From Lachancea dasiensis (Eukaryota; Ascomycota; Saccharomycetes; Saccharomycetales; Saccharomycetaceae): a stretch of DNA of 64,000 bases. The stretch covers positions 745,802 through 809,801 of the forward strand of contig LT598455.1 in assembly GCA_900074725.1 (NCBI GenBank), given 5' to 3'. The notes under the pieces are model-generated. The model had not been told where the DNA came from and did no database searches. It was given only the letters and a program-made list of their open reading frames with translations. Made by a program: the position numbers and the translations under genes. This document shows, piece after piece, positions 51,459 to 60,838 of the stretch (its first letter is position 1; each line of letters begins with the position of its first letter).

Positions 51459-51903
51459 GCGAGATATGTGATTAGTGGCCCTTGATAGGGTGTTTCAAAT
51501 AGTCAGGCGAGGGAGCTACACTTGTAACTACGTTTCGCCAAAGGTCTGTAATATGTAATTAAATTAGCCTCAATATTTGAGCCCCTTCTGACGCACTACT
51601 TGGATGGTTTTCTTAGGCCGGAGGTTGGCAATTTCTCCTGTTCAGCAGGATGTTCTCGTGATGCGACAGGAATAGATAATATAGAAGATAGGTTTTGGAC
51701 AAGATTTGGAGAGTGCTTGCCCGCGTAGACAAACACAAACGAATCCAGCAAACTTTAGATGGAAAAGTAAGGAAACTAGTAAGTTGAGTGACTAAGAAGT
51801 AGTACTGATAATCTATTTGAAGGTTTGGTAAACAGTCATAGCAGAGCTGATGTGATCAAAGAACAACGAATTATGTTGCTAATTTTAACAAATATCATAA
51901 AAC
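51459..51903. other. Intergenic PPR1/tRNA-Leu
   Basis: About 445 bp: PPR1 3' flank and tRNA upstream flank. I found nothing else, in particular no LTR beside the tRNA. Confidence 0.45.
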
Positions 51904-52018
51904 GGTTGTTTGGCCGAGCGGTCTAAGGCGCCTGATTCAAGAAGTTTTCTTAACACTGTAAAACAGTGTGAAATCTCAGGTATCGTAAGATGCAAGAGTT
52001 CGAATCTCTTAGCAACCA
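51904..52018 (+). tRNA. tRNA-Leu (CAA) with intron
   Basis: A 115-base gene, GGTTGTTTGGCCGAGCGGTC at the 5' end and CTCTTAGCAACCA at the 3' end. It has a long variable arm (GGTATCGTAAGATGC) as in all leucine tRNAs and an intact B box (AGAGTTCGAATCTC). The anticodon CAA is at 51938-51940. A 33-base intron (51942-51974) begins one base after the anticodon and contains an ACTGTAAAACAGT hairpin that can pair near the anticodon, as in the S. cerevisiae gene. This tRNA decodes UUG, the preferred leucine codon of highly expressed yeast genes. Confidence 0.98.
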
Positions 52019-52493
52019 TTATTTTTGGCATTTCAGTACCTATAAGAGCAGTTACCCACCAACATAAAGACACCATTCTATACAATACTTATCTTTGTTG
52101 TTCAGGAAGTCTTTATTGCAGGTTTTACACAAGCCAGTTGCCTTAGTCGAGATTTCAACCCACCTAAAAAATGAGCTAAATTCGATATCTTACGAGAAGT
52201 TGTCACATTGGCTTATAACTGCTTCAATTACTCTCGACGGTGTCTTATTGCTATGTACTCTTCTTTGTTAGCCGTTTTTTGGTCTCATGTCGTTGATATG
52301 TTACTGGTCAGTCATAATTAGACATGATGTCTGTGACACCATCCCCAAATATGACCCCGATCCCAAAAAGTATATAAGGAGCAGGAAAATTGAGGTGGTC
52401 TGCCGAGCTCAACATTTGAGTAAGTTCAAGTGGTCAAAGCTTTGAGCTCGAGTGTTGTGTATAGCTTAAGTAATTTAGTGACATATATTATCC
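52019..52493. other. CRC1 promoter region
   Basis: About 475 bp. TATATAAGG near 52372-52380, about 115-120 bp before the CRC1 ATG, is a good TATA box. No clear upstream activating sites were recognised. Confidence 0.5.
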
Positions 52494-53456
52494 ATGTCAG
52501 CCACGGTTGAGCAAGATGCAGCAGATTTTGAAACAAAACTCGCGGGTAACTCTAGTTCGCATGCTTTGAGAGAAAACCTAAGGGCCCTAGCGGCAGGTGG
52601 GGTTGGAGGGGTTTGTGCGGTTCTTACAGGCCACCCTTTTGATCTACTGAAGGTACGTTGTCAGTCCAATCAGGCATCAGGGACGTTGGACGCAATTCGA
52701 CGTGTTTTGATGGAAGCCCGCGGCCAATCAGGAGCACTGCCACTCAATCAAATACGAGGCTTCTACAGAGGGGTGATTCCACCGCTGCTGGGAGTTACAC
52801 CCATTTTCGCGGTGTCCTTTTGGGGCTACGACATGGGTAAAAAACTGGTGACCTGGGGCAGCCTGCCTATCTCAGAAATCGCTGGCTCAAGTTCTAAAGA
52901 GAGGCCCTTGAGTACAAATCAATTGGCTTTGGCGGGGTTTATTTCGGCTATTCCGACAACGCTGATAACAGCACCTACCGAGCGCGTGAAAGTTGTGCTA
53001 CAAACCTCGGAGCGTAGCTCCTTTGCTAGTGCTGCCCAAAAATTGATGCGGGAAGGTGGAATTCAGTCTCTCTTCAAAGGATCTTTAGCCACCCTGGCTC
53101 GCGATGGACCGGGGAGCGCACTATATTTCGCCTCGTACGAGGTCTCCAAACGGTATTTATCCAGAAATCGGGAAAGTGACGCATTGAGTATTTTTAGCGT
53201 TTGCGTTGCTGGTGGCATTGCGGGTATGGCTATGTGGATAGGTGTGTTTCCCATAGACACCATAAAGACAAGGTTACAATCGAGTTCTTCAGCTGCGAGT
53301 ATGTCGGACGCGACTAGGGAGATTTACCAACGTGCTGGAATCAAGGGTTTTTTCCCTGGTATTGGACCTGCTTTGATGAGGAGCTTCCCTGCTAACGCTG
53401 CCACATTTCTAGGCGTCGAACTTACCCATCATTTCTTCAAGCAGTACAACATCTGA
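52494..53456 (+). CDS. CRC1: Mitochondrial carnitine/acylcarnitine carrier
   Basis: A 320-aa member of the mitochondrial carrier family (S. cerevisiae Crc1: 327 aa), inner membrane, six transmembrane helices in three repeats. The three carrier signatures are HPFDLLKVRCQ (P48), APTERVKVVLQ (P161; family threonine/glutamate variant) and FPIDTIKTRLQ (P253). It exchanges cytosolic acetylcarnitine or other acylcarnitines for matrix carnitine, linking peroxisomal fatty-acid oxidation to mitochondria. Blocks such as FYRGVIPPLLGVTPIFAVSFWGYD and LFKGSLATLARDGPGSALYFASYE match the yeast carnitine carrier. It is convergent with KTR1 as in YOR100C/YOR099W. Confidence 0.95.
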   Translation: MSATVEQDAADFETKLAGNSSSHALRENLRALAAGGVGGVCAVLTGHPFDLLKVRCQSNQASGTLDAIRRVLMEARGQSGALPLNQIRGFYRGVIPPLLGVTPIFAVSFWGYDMGKKLVTWGSLPISEIAGSSSKERPLSTNQLALAGFISAIPTTLITAPTERVKVVLQTSERSSFASAAQKLMREGGIQSLFKGSLATLARDGPGSALYFASYEVSKRYLSRNRESDALSIFSVCVAGGIAGMAMWIGVFPIDTIKTRLQSSSSAASMSDATREIYQRAGIKGFFPGIGPALMRSFPANAATFLGVELTHHFFKQYNI

Positions 53457-53647
53457 ACGAGTTTCGGTGGCCATTGGTCTGAGATTTCCTTAGCATACTC
53501 AACGTTGGTAGCGGTGACAATAGCATCACCCCGTGCATACACATTATAAGAAAAGACTGACCAGCCTTTAGCAAGGGTTGTCATGTTTTTTGCAAGTGCT
53601 CACTACAGCAGTGGGCTTAACTACCATTGGTCATAATACAAACCTAT

Positions 53648-54820
53648 TTAATCAGCATATTTCTGCCAGCCTTTGGGTTTTTCTGTCTTGCTAACCGTGT
53701 AGAATTTGGAAGTGCATGAATAACCCTTCCAAGTAAAATCGTCGTTTGGGTTGCAGTTGCAACGGTTTTGAATTCTGATGCTTTCTTCGATAGGACAAGA
53801 GTGGAAAGGCACATGGTAGTACCCAATATCGCCGAAATGGTGGATTTCAGAGCGATCCAAGAACAAAGCTGCGCCGATGGAATGCACTGGCGCATCGCCC
53901 CATCTTTCGTAGAAAAATCCACCTGCTTGATCAAGGTGGTCGAAATAGGCGGAATACGCAGGACCACGCCATAGGTCCAGCCATCCAACTTCAAAATTGG
54001 ACCAGAAGTGGCATAAGTTGTAAGAAGCACCACCATCGTCAGATATGAAGTCCATCATGTTGTTTGGGTGGATCAAGTCCGGATTTTTCTCCATAAATTC
54101 TTTGGTAGTAGACCACAACGTCTTGATTGTCGCATCATATTCACGAAGGGAGATGGTAAACCCGTATTTCTTGCCGTTGTCCCTCATGAACTTGAAGATA
54201 TCGTAGTCGACGTCGCAGTAAATCCGAGTGTCAGGTTCCACACGCCAGTACCAATCGTAATCATCCAGCAACTCGTGTCGGTAGAAGAACCCTGACTCAA
54301 AGCGGCACATATGCCTGTAGGAGACGGAGTCCCCGTAAATGATCTGGTTTTCGCGCATTTCTTCTCTGACTTTCGCGGCCTTGTCCTGGTCGATCCAGGG
54401 TGGGAAAGACCAATGTTCCTTCGGAACGACCCCGTACTTGGTAGATCCGCTAATCATCGCACTCGTGATGCGCTTGAATTCGTCGCTGAATTCGGCGTCG
54501 TTTAGAAAAACCCAGTCGTATTGAAACTTACTATTGAAACGGTCCTCGACGCTGGCGATCGACCCCAACAGCGAATAGAGATCCTCATCCCGCGCCAACG
54601 TTACAAACGTGGCTTTTTCTTTGGGTCCCGTATACTTAGGACGCGCGACTTTCCGATATACGTAACCGTTTTTAGCGTCTTTGGTGTTCACCTTTTGGCG
54701 TTGCAATATGGTGGAGCTTGTGCCAGTCCCAGTTCCCTGCACCACAAGCCATAATGTCGAGGCTACAATACACGCAGCTATCAGTGCACGAAAGACCCCA
54801 CTCTTGACGTTCAATTCCAT
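53648..54820 (-). CDS. KTR1: Golgi alpha-1,2-mannosyltransferase, KRE2/MNT1 family
   Basis: A 390-aa GT15 type II membrane enzyme (S. cerevisiae Ktr1: 393 aa). A single N-terminal signal-anchor (about 10-29, FRALIAACIVASTLWLVV) is followed by a short stem and the catalytic domain. Family hallmarks are KATFVTLARDEDLYSLLGSI, SYRHMCRFESGFFYRHELL, YDWYWRVEPDTRIYCDVDYDIF, the nucleophile region YNLCHFWSNFEVG, and the metal/donor-binding end FFYERWGDAPVHSIGAALFL. It transfers mannose from GDP-mannose onto O- and N-linked glycans in the Golgi, and its clustered family members overlap in function. The Ktr1 name rests on length, and on CRC1 and NUP1 as neighbours. Confidence 0.94.
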   Translation of the reverse strand: MELNVKSGVFRALIAACIVASTLWLVVQGTGTGTSSTILQRQKVNTKDAKNGYVYRKVARPKYTGPKEKATFVTLARDEDLYSLLGSIASVEDRFNSKFQYDWVFLNDAEFSDEFKRITSAMISGSTKYGVVPKEHWSFPPWIDQDKAAKVREEMRENQIIYGDSVSYRHMCRFESGFFYRHELLDDYDWYWRVEPDTRIYCDVDYDIFKFMRDNGKKYGFTISLREYDATIKTLWSTTKEFMEKNPDLIHPNNMMDFISDDGGASYNLCHFWSNFEVGWLDLWRGPAYSAYFDHLDQAGGFFYERWGDAPVHSIGAALFLDRSEIHHFGDIGYYHVPFHSCPIEESIRIQNRCNCNPNDDFTWKGYSCTSKFYTVSKTEKPKGWQKYAD

Positions 54821-55289
54821 GTTTTTTCGGTAGTTTGCAACTGTTGTCTGGTCAAGGTTATCTTCTCCGTCAGGGCTAATTTTATCAGTTTGGTGACACC
54901 AACCAATAACTAACTGTACTTCGGGCTTTTATTAGCCCGACCACGACGGGAAAAATCAAAGTGACGAAAAGAGTGAAGGGTTTAGCATTGACCTCTTGTG
55001 GTGGCACTACTCAGTATGTATTAAGTTGGGTTGGGTGTAGATCACTTTCTTTTATACTAGTATATACCCGACTGCCGTCAGGACCTCTTAAAAAAACGCC
55101 CGCAATTCTGCTAGAATTTCCATGAAGAGTTGGCGATACGTTGAGCTTACAGTTCTCTTTTCAGTGGTTGCAGCAGTTGTAAGAGTCTGAGTGAGCTACA
55201 TCTCTCTAAATTGTTTGCAATTATACAATTAGACAAGAATTAGGTAATAGATCTTTTGAGTGCATAATAATCCAATTTCTAGTGCAGTA
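54821..55289. other. KTR1 promoter region
   Basis: About 470 bp upstream of KTR1. A TATATAC-type stretch (about 55060-55066) is the only promoter-like sequence noticed. Confidence 0.4.
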
Positions 55290-56110
55290 TTGCCATTTAC
55301 TTGAGAGAGACTTTGAGCACAGCTCGCTGATATTGTTTGGTCCGACTGCTCAATAGCGGACAGCGTAGTTCTCCAAACAGGCCAGAGACGGTATTTTTCA
55401 AAGTCTCTCGCTCACCGTCAGTGAAAACATAAGTCTCACAGAGTAAAAAGTAACCCCTAGGCATCCGGTTTCTCAGCAAGTCATTAATTTTAGTGGCATG
55501 GATGGTTTGACTTTTATGCTACCAGCGACGAAAGTGGGTTTTATGCCTTCAAGCAAGAGTTCACAGCTATCGTGCTTCATATATACTCTCAATGACCATT
55601 TCCGTACTAGAGCGAGACTTTCTCTCACTCGCTTCAGTAAGATCAAGCCGGGCACCCATGATCGTTGGAAGCCTCGAGAGAAATGGGACTGAAACAGTAT
55701 ATTGCGATCTCCTCTTCTTGGGCTAGGAAAGGGCCAGCACAATCGATAGATAGTTCATCCAAATGATCTGCGCTGGCATTTGAGCTTGTGCGTTATTATG
55801 GTATCTCTGTGTCGTTTGGGTAGGTGTCCTAACTATGCCACTCATAGCTTTTAGGTAACGCTTCAGAGAAAGAGTATTTATGCGATTTAATTCACCATTA
55901 TAGGAAACAAACATAAACTCTTGGAGGAAAGAAAGGTTATCACCTTTGCACATATTAATGGATGTACCATAAATACAGTCTGAGTGTTTGCTAACAAGGT
56001 CTTACCGTATATCCCTCCCTCTCGAGAAGGACGGGGGTTCATATCAAAACCGCTTCGTTCGAAATTTCCGGACGTAGTTTCCTTCAAAAAAGGCCCAGGC
56101 ATCTAACCGG
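55290..56110 (-). mobile_element. Decayed LTR-retrotransposon pol fragment, integrase region (probably Ty1/copia)
   Basis: This fossil lies on the minus strand in the KTR1/NUP1 divergent region. Several consecutive minus-strand open stretches (55297-55479, 55473-55742, 55723-55953 and 55887-56102) cover the interval with few gaps, unusual for ordinary intergenic DNA. Around 55740-55780 one frame shows an LSIDCAGPF-like block, resembling the start of the integrase core in Ty1-type elements. It is broken at several points and no LTRs are recognisable. Family and edges are uncertain. It has the opposite orientation to the two other relics and covers a different part of pol, so it is a separate fragment. 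Confidence 0.4.
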
Positions 56111-56229
56111 TTTTGAAATACTTCACAAAAATAACAGCTCGAAATCAGCGCGGGTTGAAAGGAGCTACTAAAGCCAGCCTAGCTTACACAAATCGTTTAC
56201 ATATCGCTGTTATCGAGTCCTGTCATCTG

Positions 56230-56237
56230 TCACGTGA
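56230..56237. promoter_or_regulatory. Palindromic Cbf1-type site upstream of NUP1
   Basis: TCACGTGA lies about 105 bp before the NUP1 ATG. It matches the Cbf1/bHLH consensus; Cbf1 also binds many promoters outside centromeres. No CDEIII follows, so it is not a centromere. Confidence 0.5.
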
Positions 56238-56341
56238 CACTTGCCAATTAATTCAAATTTTGTATCGAGCTATGTGATGTGCTGCTAGTCGGATTGCACT
56301 GACATCAACTGGGTCTCGTATTGAGAAAGCTTACTGCTCTT

Positions 56342-58960
56342 ATGTCGAGCGTTGTACCGCATCCGTCTAACAAGCGATCCATATCTTCTACGATTGCTAA
56401 TTTTTTCAAAAAGGAAACACCGGCCGATTACCATCCTTCGACGGCCAAGGACAAACCAAGTAATATAACTGCTAACTTTGAAGATGCTGATACTACAGAA
56501 TTGCCGTCGGTGCCTGATTTGATCCTCTATGACTCATTTGACGGTGAAAGACCGCCACTGCTTCCAATAATGCCCCTACAAAGGCTCAAAATCCTGCGCC
56601 ATAAACAGTATCTACGTCGAATGGAGGACTCACACTTGCCGAGCCATTTGGGGCCCATGAGCGCTAACGGGAGTGAGATGTCAAACCTCAGTCAGAGTCA
56701 GCTTCTTCCGCTACGTGTCCTCAAGCGGAATGCCTCTCAAGCCGCCACTAGACAACCGAGAAGCACCAAATCAAAATCAGTCCTGGGTAAACGGTGGAGT
56801 GGTGATTTCGAGTATGATCTAGCCGAGTACGATGTGGTAAAAAAGCCTAAGAATTCGAAAACGCAGGGTAGTAGCGACGTAAATACACTAGAATCTCCGA
56901 GGCTGTCGCCAGCGGTATTGAAGAAGGGCACCATGGGAGGGAAGCAAAGCATATCAGCTGGTCTATCTTCTACACAAGCTAGTTTACTTAATGGAAAGGC
57001 AATAGCAGACCAGCCACTCAATGAAGGTGGTATCAGGATAAAACCGGCCGTGAGGGAAGTTTCCGAAAGTGAAAAGCCAACGAAACCGCTACTGGCTTTA
57101 CCCAGCTCAGGGTTCGACTTTGTGCAGCCTGGGACTGACAAGACAGCGGACACAACTAATGTTAACGATGCCAACACCAATAAACCGATTTTTGCGTTTT
57201 CGAAACCCTCTGAGAACAATACAGCTGAAACCAAGAAACCATTTTCTTTTGGACAAACGGACGCCCCAATTAACGCCACTAACGATAGGAATGAGAATCA
57301 AGAACAGCCAAGCGAGAAATCCAAACCACCTTTCGCACTCGGAGGCACAACGGAGAAGAAACCCGCTTTCTCATTCGGAAAGAGTAATGATGATTCAACC
57401 TCTAAAGCAGCTCCGTTCTCATTTGGAAAGGCTAACGAAGACTCGACCTCTAAATCAACTTCTTTTTCCTTTGGAATGCCTGCAAAAACACCCAACGGCG
57501 ACAAAAATATTCAAACTTCTATCAAATTTGGCGATTCTGACTCAAAGATAGGCAATGATTCTAAACAAGATAGTGACAGGGCCAAAATACCGTCCTTCAC
57601 CTTCAAGGCCCCCCCTCAAGCTTCAGAGCCAGTGTCCTCTATCAACGGTACAGCCGAAAATAAAAAAGATGATGCCAGCGCAACGGAAAAATCGGAGGCT
57701 GCCTCCTCGAATGGAGGTCAGGCCACTTCTAAACCGGCGTTGGATTTAGGACTCAAAACTTCTGAGAAACCGGCTTTCAACTTTGGCTCAAAGCCCTTTT
57801 TACCTGGAGTCGATTCAAAATCAGAGACCCCTACCTCTCCCGCTTTTAGCTTCGGTGCCACCGGCGGGGTGAAGTCTTTTACCCAGCAAAATAAGGACAA
57901 AGATGATACAACTGCGAGCCAAGATGACCCCTCCAAGAAGAAAAGTACGTTTGCTTTCGGTGTCCCTCAGGACAATCCAAGCGATGCAAAGAATTTAACA
58001 CCTTCCTTTTCCTTTGGTTTAAGTGGAGCAGTGACCAATAAACCTCAGGTCGAAACCAAACTTTCATCCGGCGCAGGTCAAGCGCCTAATCCATCAGCAG
58101 CCGCAAAGGAAGGCGGTGCATTAACGCCCTCTTTTTCATTCAAAAGTTCTTCTGGCCATGAGCAAACGAGTAAGCCATCGATTACCACAGCGAAATCCTT
58201 TGACCTTGGTGCGACTGCAGATAAAAAAGCGCAGACGCCCCCGCCTTTTTCGTTTGGAAACAGCACAAAAGCAAGTACACAATCGTCTTCCTCTAACTTT
58301 TTAGGCGGAGGCTTTAAGTTCGACACCAACGGATTGAATCCTGGGGCCAATTCGACTATTCCACCCAAACCGGCGCTCAATAATGGTTCCAGTAGTGATG
58401 TTTCGAAACCAACATTCAGTTTTGGAAATGCGCCGGCATCAGTAGTTGCCGCGCCACAACCGCAATCCGCCCTTCCATCAGCCATGCCACCTAGCCAAAA
58501 CGCAGGCTTCACTTTTGGCTCAGGGTCTACTACAAACAACAACTCTCCTGCATTTGGCAATACTAACAATAACCAACAACTGGGATTCAATTTTGGAACA
58601 GATAATAGAACGGCGTCATCTACACCCCCTCCCTTTGGAAACTTGGCCGTTCCTGGATATGCACAGCCCCAGCCACAAAGCAGACCTTTCAGTCCCTCAC
58701 ACACAGTGAATTTGAATTTTGGTGGCAGTGGCTCTCAACCACCAAGTTCAATTTTCGGTGGAACTGGTAACTCTACACCTGCTCAAATATTTGGTGGGCA
58801 AAACAACGGCATTGGTCAAGGGTTTTCGAATGCTCCTTCGAGTAGTTCCATTTTTGGGGGCGTTAGTGCAGGTCAGGCACCTCAGCAACAGGCTCAAACT
58901 CCGATGCTAAACTTACCTCCAGGAAGGAAACTCGCTAGAATGAGGTCAAGGAGAAACTGA
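56342..58960 (+). CDS. NUP1: FxFG nucleoporin Nup1 (nuclear basket)
   Basis: An 872-aa protein (S. cerevisiae: 1076 aa), starting at ATG 56342 (MSSVVPHPSNKRSISSTIANFFKK); the in-frame codon upstream is TTG. The N-terminal 40 residues are basic and could form the amphipathic helix and importin-binding signal known in Nup1. The RPPLLPIMPLQRLKILRHKQ block matches the S. cerevisiae RPPLLPILPIQRLRLLREKQ. From about residue 290 on there are many FSFG/FxFG repeats in charged and Ser/Thr/Asn-rich spacers, changing to FGG/NFG types towards the end. The protein closes GRKLARMRSRRN, like the S. cerevisiae NRKIARMRHSKR. Nup1 sits on the nuclear side of the pore and binds Kap95-Kap60. Confidence 0.94.
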   Translation: MSSVVPHPSNKRSISSTIANFFKKETPADYHPSTAKDKPSNITANFEDADTTELPSVPDLILYDSFDGERPPLLPIMPLQRLKILRHKQYLRRMEDSHLPSHLGPMSANGSEMSNLSQSQLLPLRVLKRNASQAATRQPRSTKSKSVLGKRWSGDFEYDLAEYDVVKKPKNSKTQGSSDVNTLESPRLSPAVLKKGTMGGKQSISAGLSSTQASLLNGKAIADQPLNEGGIRIKPAVREVSESEKPTKPLLALPSSGFDFVQPGTDKTADTTNVNDANTNKPIFAFSKPSENNTAETKKPFSFGQTDAPINATNDRNENQEQPSEKSKPPFALGGTTEKKPAFSFGKSNDDSTSKAAPFSFGKANEDSTSKSTSFSFGMPAKTPNGDKNIQTSIKFGDSDSKIGNDSKQDSDRAKIPSFTFKAPPQASEPVSSINGTAENKKDDASATEKSEAASSNGGQATSKPALDLGLKTSEKPAFNFGSKPFLPGVDSKSETPTSPAFSFGATGGVKSFTQQNKDKDDTTASQDDPSKKKSTFAFGVPQDNPSDAKNLTPSFSFGLSGAVTNKPQVETKLSSGAGQAPNPSAAAKEGGALTPSFSFKSSSGHEQTSKPSITTAKSFDLGATADKKAQTPPPFSFGNSTKASTQSSSSNFLGGGFKFDTNGLNPGANSTIPPKPALNNGSSSDVSKPTFSFGNAPASVVAAPQPQSALPSAMPPSQNAGFTFGSGSTTNNNSPAFGNTNNNQQLGFNFGTDNRTASSTPPPFGNLAVPGYAQPQPQSRPFSPSHTVNLNFGGSGSQPPSSIFGGTGNSTPAQIFGGQNNGIGQGFSNAPSSSSIFGGVSAGQAPQQQAQTPMLNLPPGRKLARMRSRRN

Positions 58961-59071
58961 GAATGTAAAAGCTGAGGAATCAGCTCTTCCTGGGGTAACT
59001 ACTTTTACATTGCGCAATCATAAACTACATATTTCACGTAAATCATTCAATACATCTCTATAATTAAAGGA

Positions 59072-60838
59072 TCAAGGGCTGAAAAAGAGAACCTCTCCAT
59101 CGGTAGCATCCATCCAAACCTTTCCGAGCCTTTCCAGATATGCAATGGTATCAGCATCAAAACTGACGATACTACCGGGTTGATTGGTCGACCTTGCGCA
59201 GTAGGTATAGCCGAGACACAAGTCACCGTAACCCCCCCGCCATGGATAGACGCCGACATCAGGTAAAACTGCCGCATTGAAAGACATCATCGACCCATAG
59301 TGATCTCTAGCCTCGTCGATCGAGGAAAAACGGGAATGAAGTTCGTGCTTCTTGAAAGCTTCCCAATCGTAATCTATCCCATCGGCAAACTTACAAACTT
59401 TGTAGCCACCATTGAACCATAGTAAAGATCCATCGTTATCCGTATGTCCTAACTGTACGGAACAAACTTCATTTTCCTCATTCAATTGGCCTATTGCGCT
59501 TGCAACAGTTGGATGAAAACGATAGTCGTGATTGGTCAGAAGAAATGCCAGCCAAAATGACTCTTTGTCACCATGCGTACATCTGGAGAGCATGGGCGCG
59601 AGATTCAAAAAAACACCTGCTATCAAAGGGATTAGATGTTTCGTCTTATCAACGACCAATAAGCCACTATCCATGTGATGGCGCTGTTGCTCCACAAACA
59701 GATTTTTGATGATGTCGCCCTCAACCGTTGAGCTAGTCAAGGACTTGAGCTCAGAATCTATCGGCTTCGAGCGCCCAAAATAGTGCGTTTCAAACGGAGT
59801 TGGTTGTAACGACGTCAATTCCGGAACACAGTACCCGAAGTCAAATTTGTGAGAGTAAGCACGATCTTTAAAAAAAAGGGCCCCTGATTGCGCATACTCT
59901 TCCAAATCGAAGTAAGAGCTCACAGGTAAAGGTGATACTGCGTCTGCATCTATAAAGATGATCTCTTGAAACGTATTGAATATTGTGGCAAGCCATTTGT
60001 TTCGATAGCTGTAAAAGTCCGAAGTAAAACGTTGATCTAGCATGGGAGAAACGTCAACAAACCATAAGTGCTGATTGTGAGCGAGACTGTCAGAGATGAG
60101 CTGCTGTGACTCGGGAGATAAGTCGCCCTTATGGACTACCTGAATAGGCAGCGTGTTTTTCTGGTAGGCAAGAACTTTCAACAGTCTCACTGCCATGGAG
60201 ACATGGGAGTCAGGGAAAGACATCACGATTCCGCGGGAACTGGTTGCGGATGATCTATGGCACAATATATCCCAATTGTGGATCCAGGACCGAAGTGGAT
60301 CGTATTCAAACTTGAAGGATCCTGGCTTGCCCATAATAGGGACGTTCCCGTTGCCGTAGCTTGTTTGAAGGTCACTTGAGACAAAGATGGGAGTTGCGTT
60401 GCGCGTAATGAAGGGAAACATCCTAGCGTCAAGCTCAACGACCCGGGATGGAAGCGCTTTTTGCGCCACACATGATTCGTACACGCGTAAACGCTCCAAA
60501 ATGCCTCTGAGATTCTTAGTCTCGTAGTCCTCCGGGGAAGCTCCCACAGGAGTCTGATTTTCGCGGTAATCGTTCCGCCACAACGGCTCGGTTTTTTCGA
60601 GGGCCGCAAAGTAAGCGCTACACACCTCGGCCGAAACCCCGCGGCTGTCGCTGTTCTCATACTGCAGGTAGTTGGCGAGTAATTGAGCTCCAATGTCCGG
60701 CGTCAGGCTCGGCCCGCCGATCGAAGGCAGCGAGTATCTCATATTGTGGAAGAGACATAAGACGACCAGCAGCAGGATCACAGCGGCAGCGCGCCTCGTC
60801 AATTTACGGCCCTGCATTCCCGTGACAAGGCCATACAT
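59072..60838 (-). CDS. MNN1/MNT family alpha-1,3-mannosyltransferase
   Basis: A 588-aa type II Golgi membrane protein of the GT71 (MNN1) family, which adds terminal alpha-1,3-mannose to O- and N-linked glycans. A signal anchor lies at about residues 16-31 (AAAVILLLVVLCLFHN). The catalytic domain has the metal-binding DxD in IIFIDADAV (D297, D299), preceded by RNKWLATIFNTFQEI, with YCVPEL and HHMDSGLLVVDK further on; these are family hallmarks. It resembles Mnt2, Mnt3, Mnt4 and Mnn1, and I cannot say which is closest. In S. cerevisiae no such gene lies between NUP1 (YOR098C) and YOR097C, so this copy was inserted here or lost there. It converges with NUP1 (111 bp between stops). Confidence 0.9.
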   Translation of the reverse strand: MYGLVTGMQGRKLTRRAAAVILLLVVLCLFHNMRYSLPSIGGPSLTPDIGAQLLANYLQYENSDSRGVSAEVCSAYFAALEKTEPLWRNDYRENQTPVGASPEDYETKNLRGILERLRVYESCVAQKALPSRVVELDARMFPFITRNATPIFVSSDLQTSYGNGNVPIMGKPGSFKFEYDPLRSWIHNWDILCHRSSATSSRGIVMSFPDSHVSMAVRLLKVLAYQKNTLPIQVVHKGDLSPESQQLISDSLAHNQHLWFVDVSPMLDQRFTSDFYSYRNKWLATIFNTFQEIIFIDADAVSPLPVSSYFDLEEYAQSGALFFKDRAYSHKFDFGYCVPELTSLQPTPFETHYFGRSKPIDSELKSLTSSTVEGDIIKNLFVEQQRHHMDSGLLVVDKTKHLIPLIAGVFLNLAPMLSRCTHGDKESFWLAFLLTNHDYRFHPTVASAIGQLNEENEVCSVQLGHTDNDGSLLWFNGGYKVCKFADGIDYDWEAFKKHELHSRFSSIDEARDHYGSMMSFNAAVLPDVGVYPWRGGYGDLCLGYTYCARSTNQPGSIVSFDADTIAYLERLGKVWMDATDGEVLFFSP

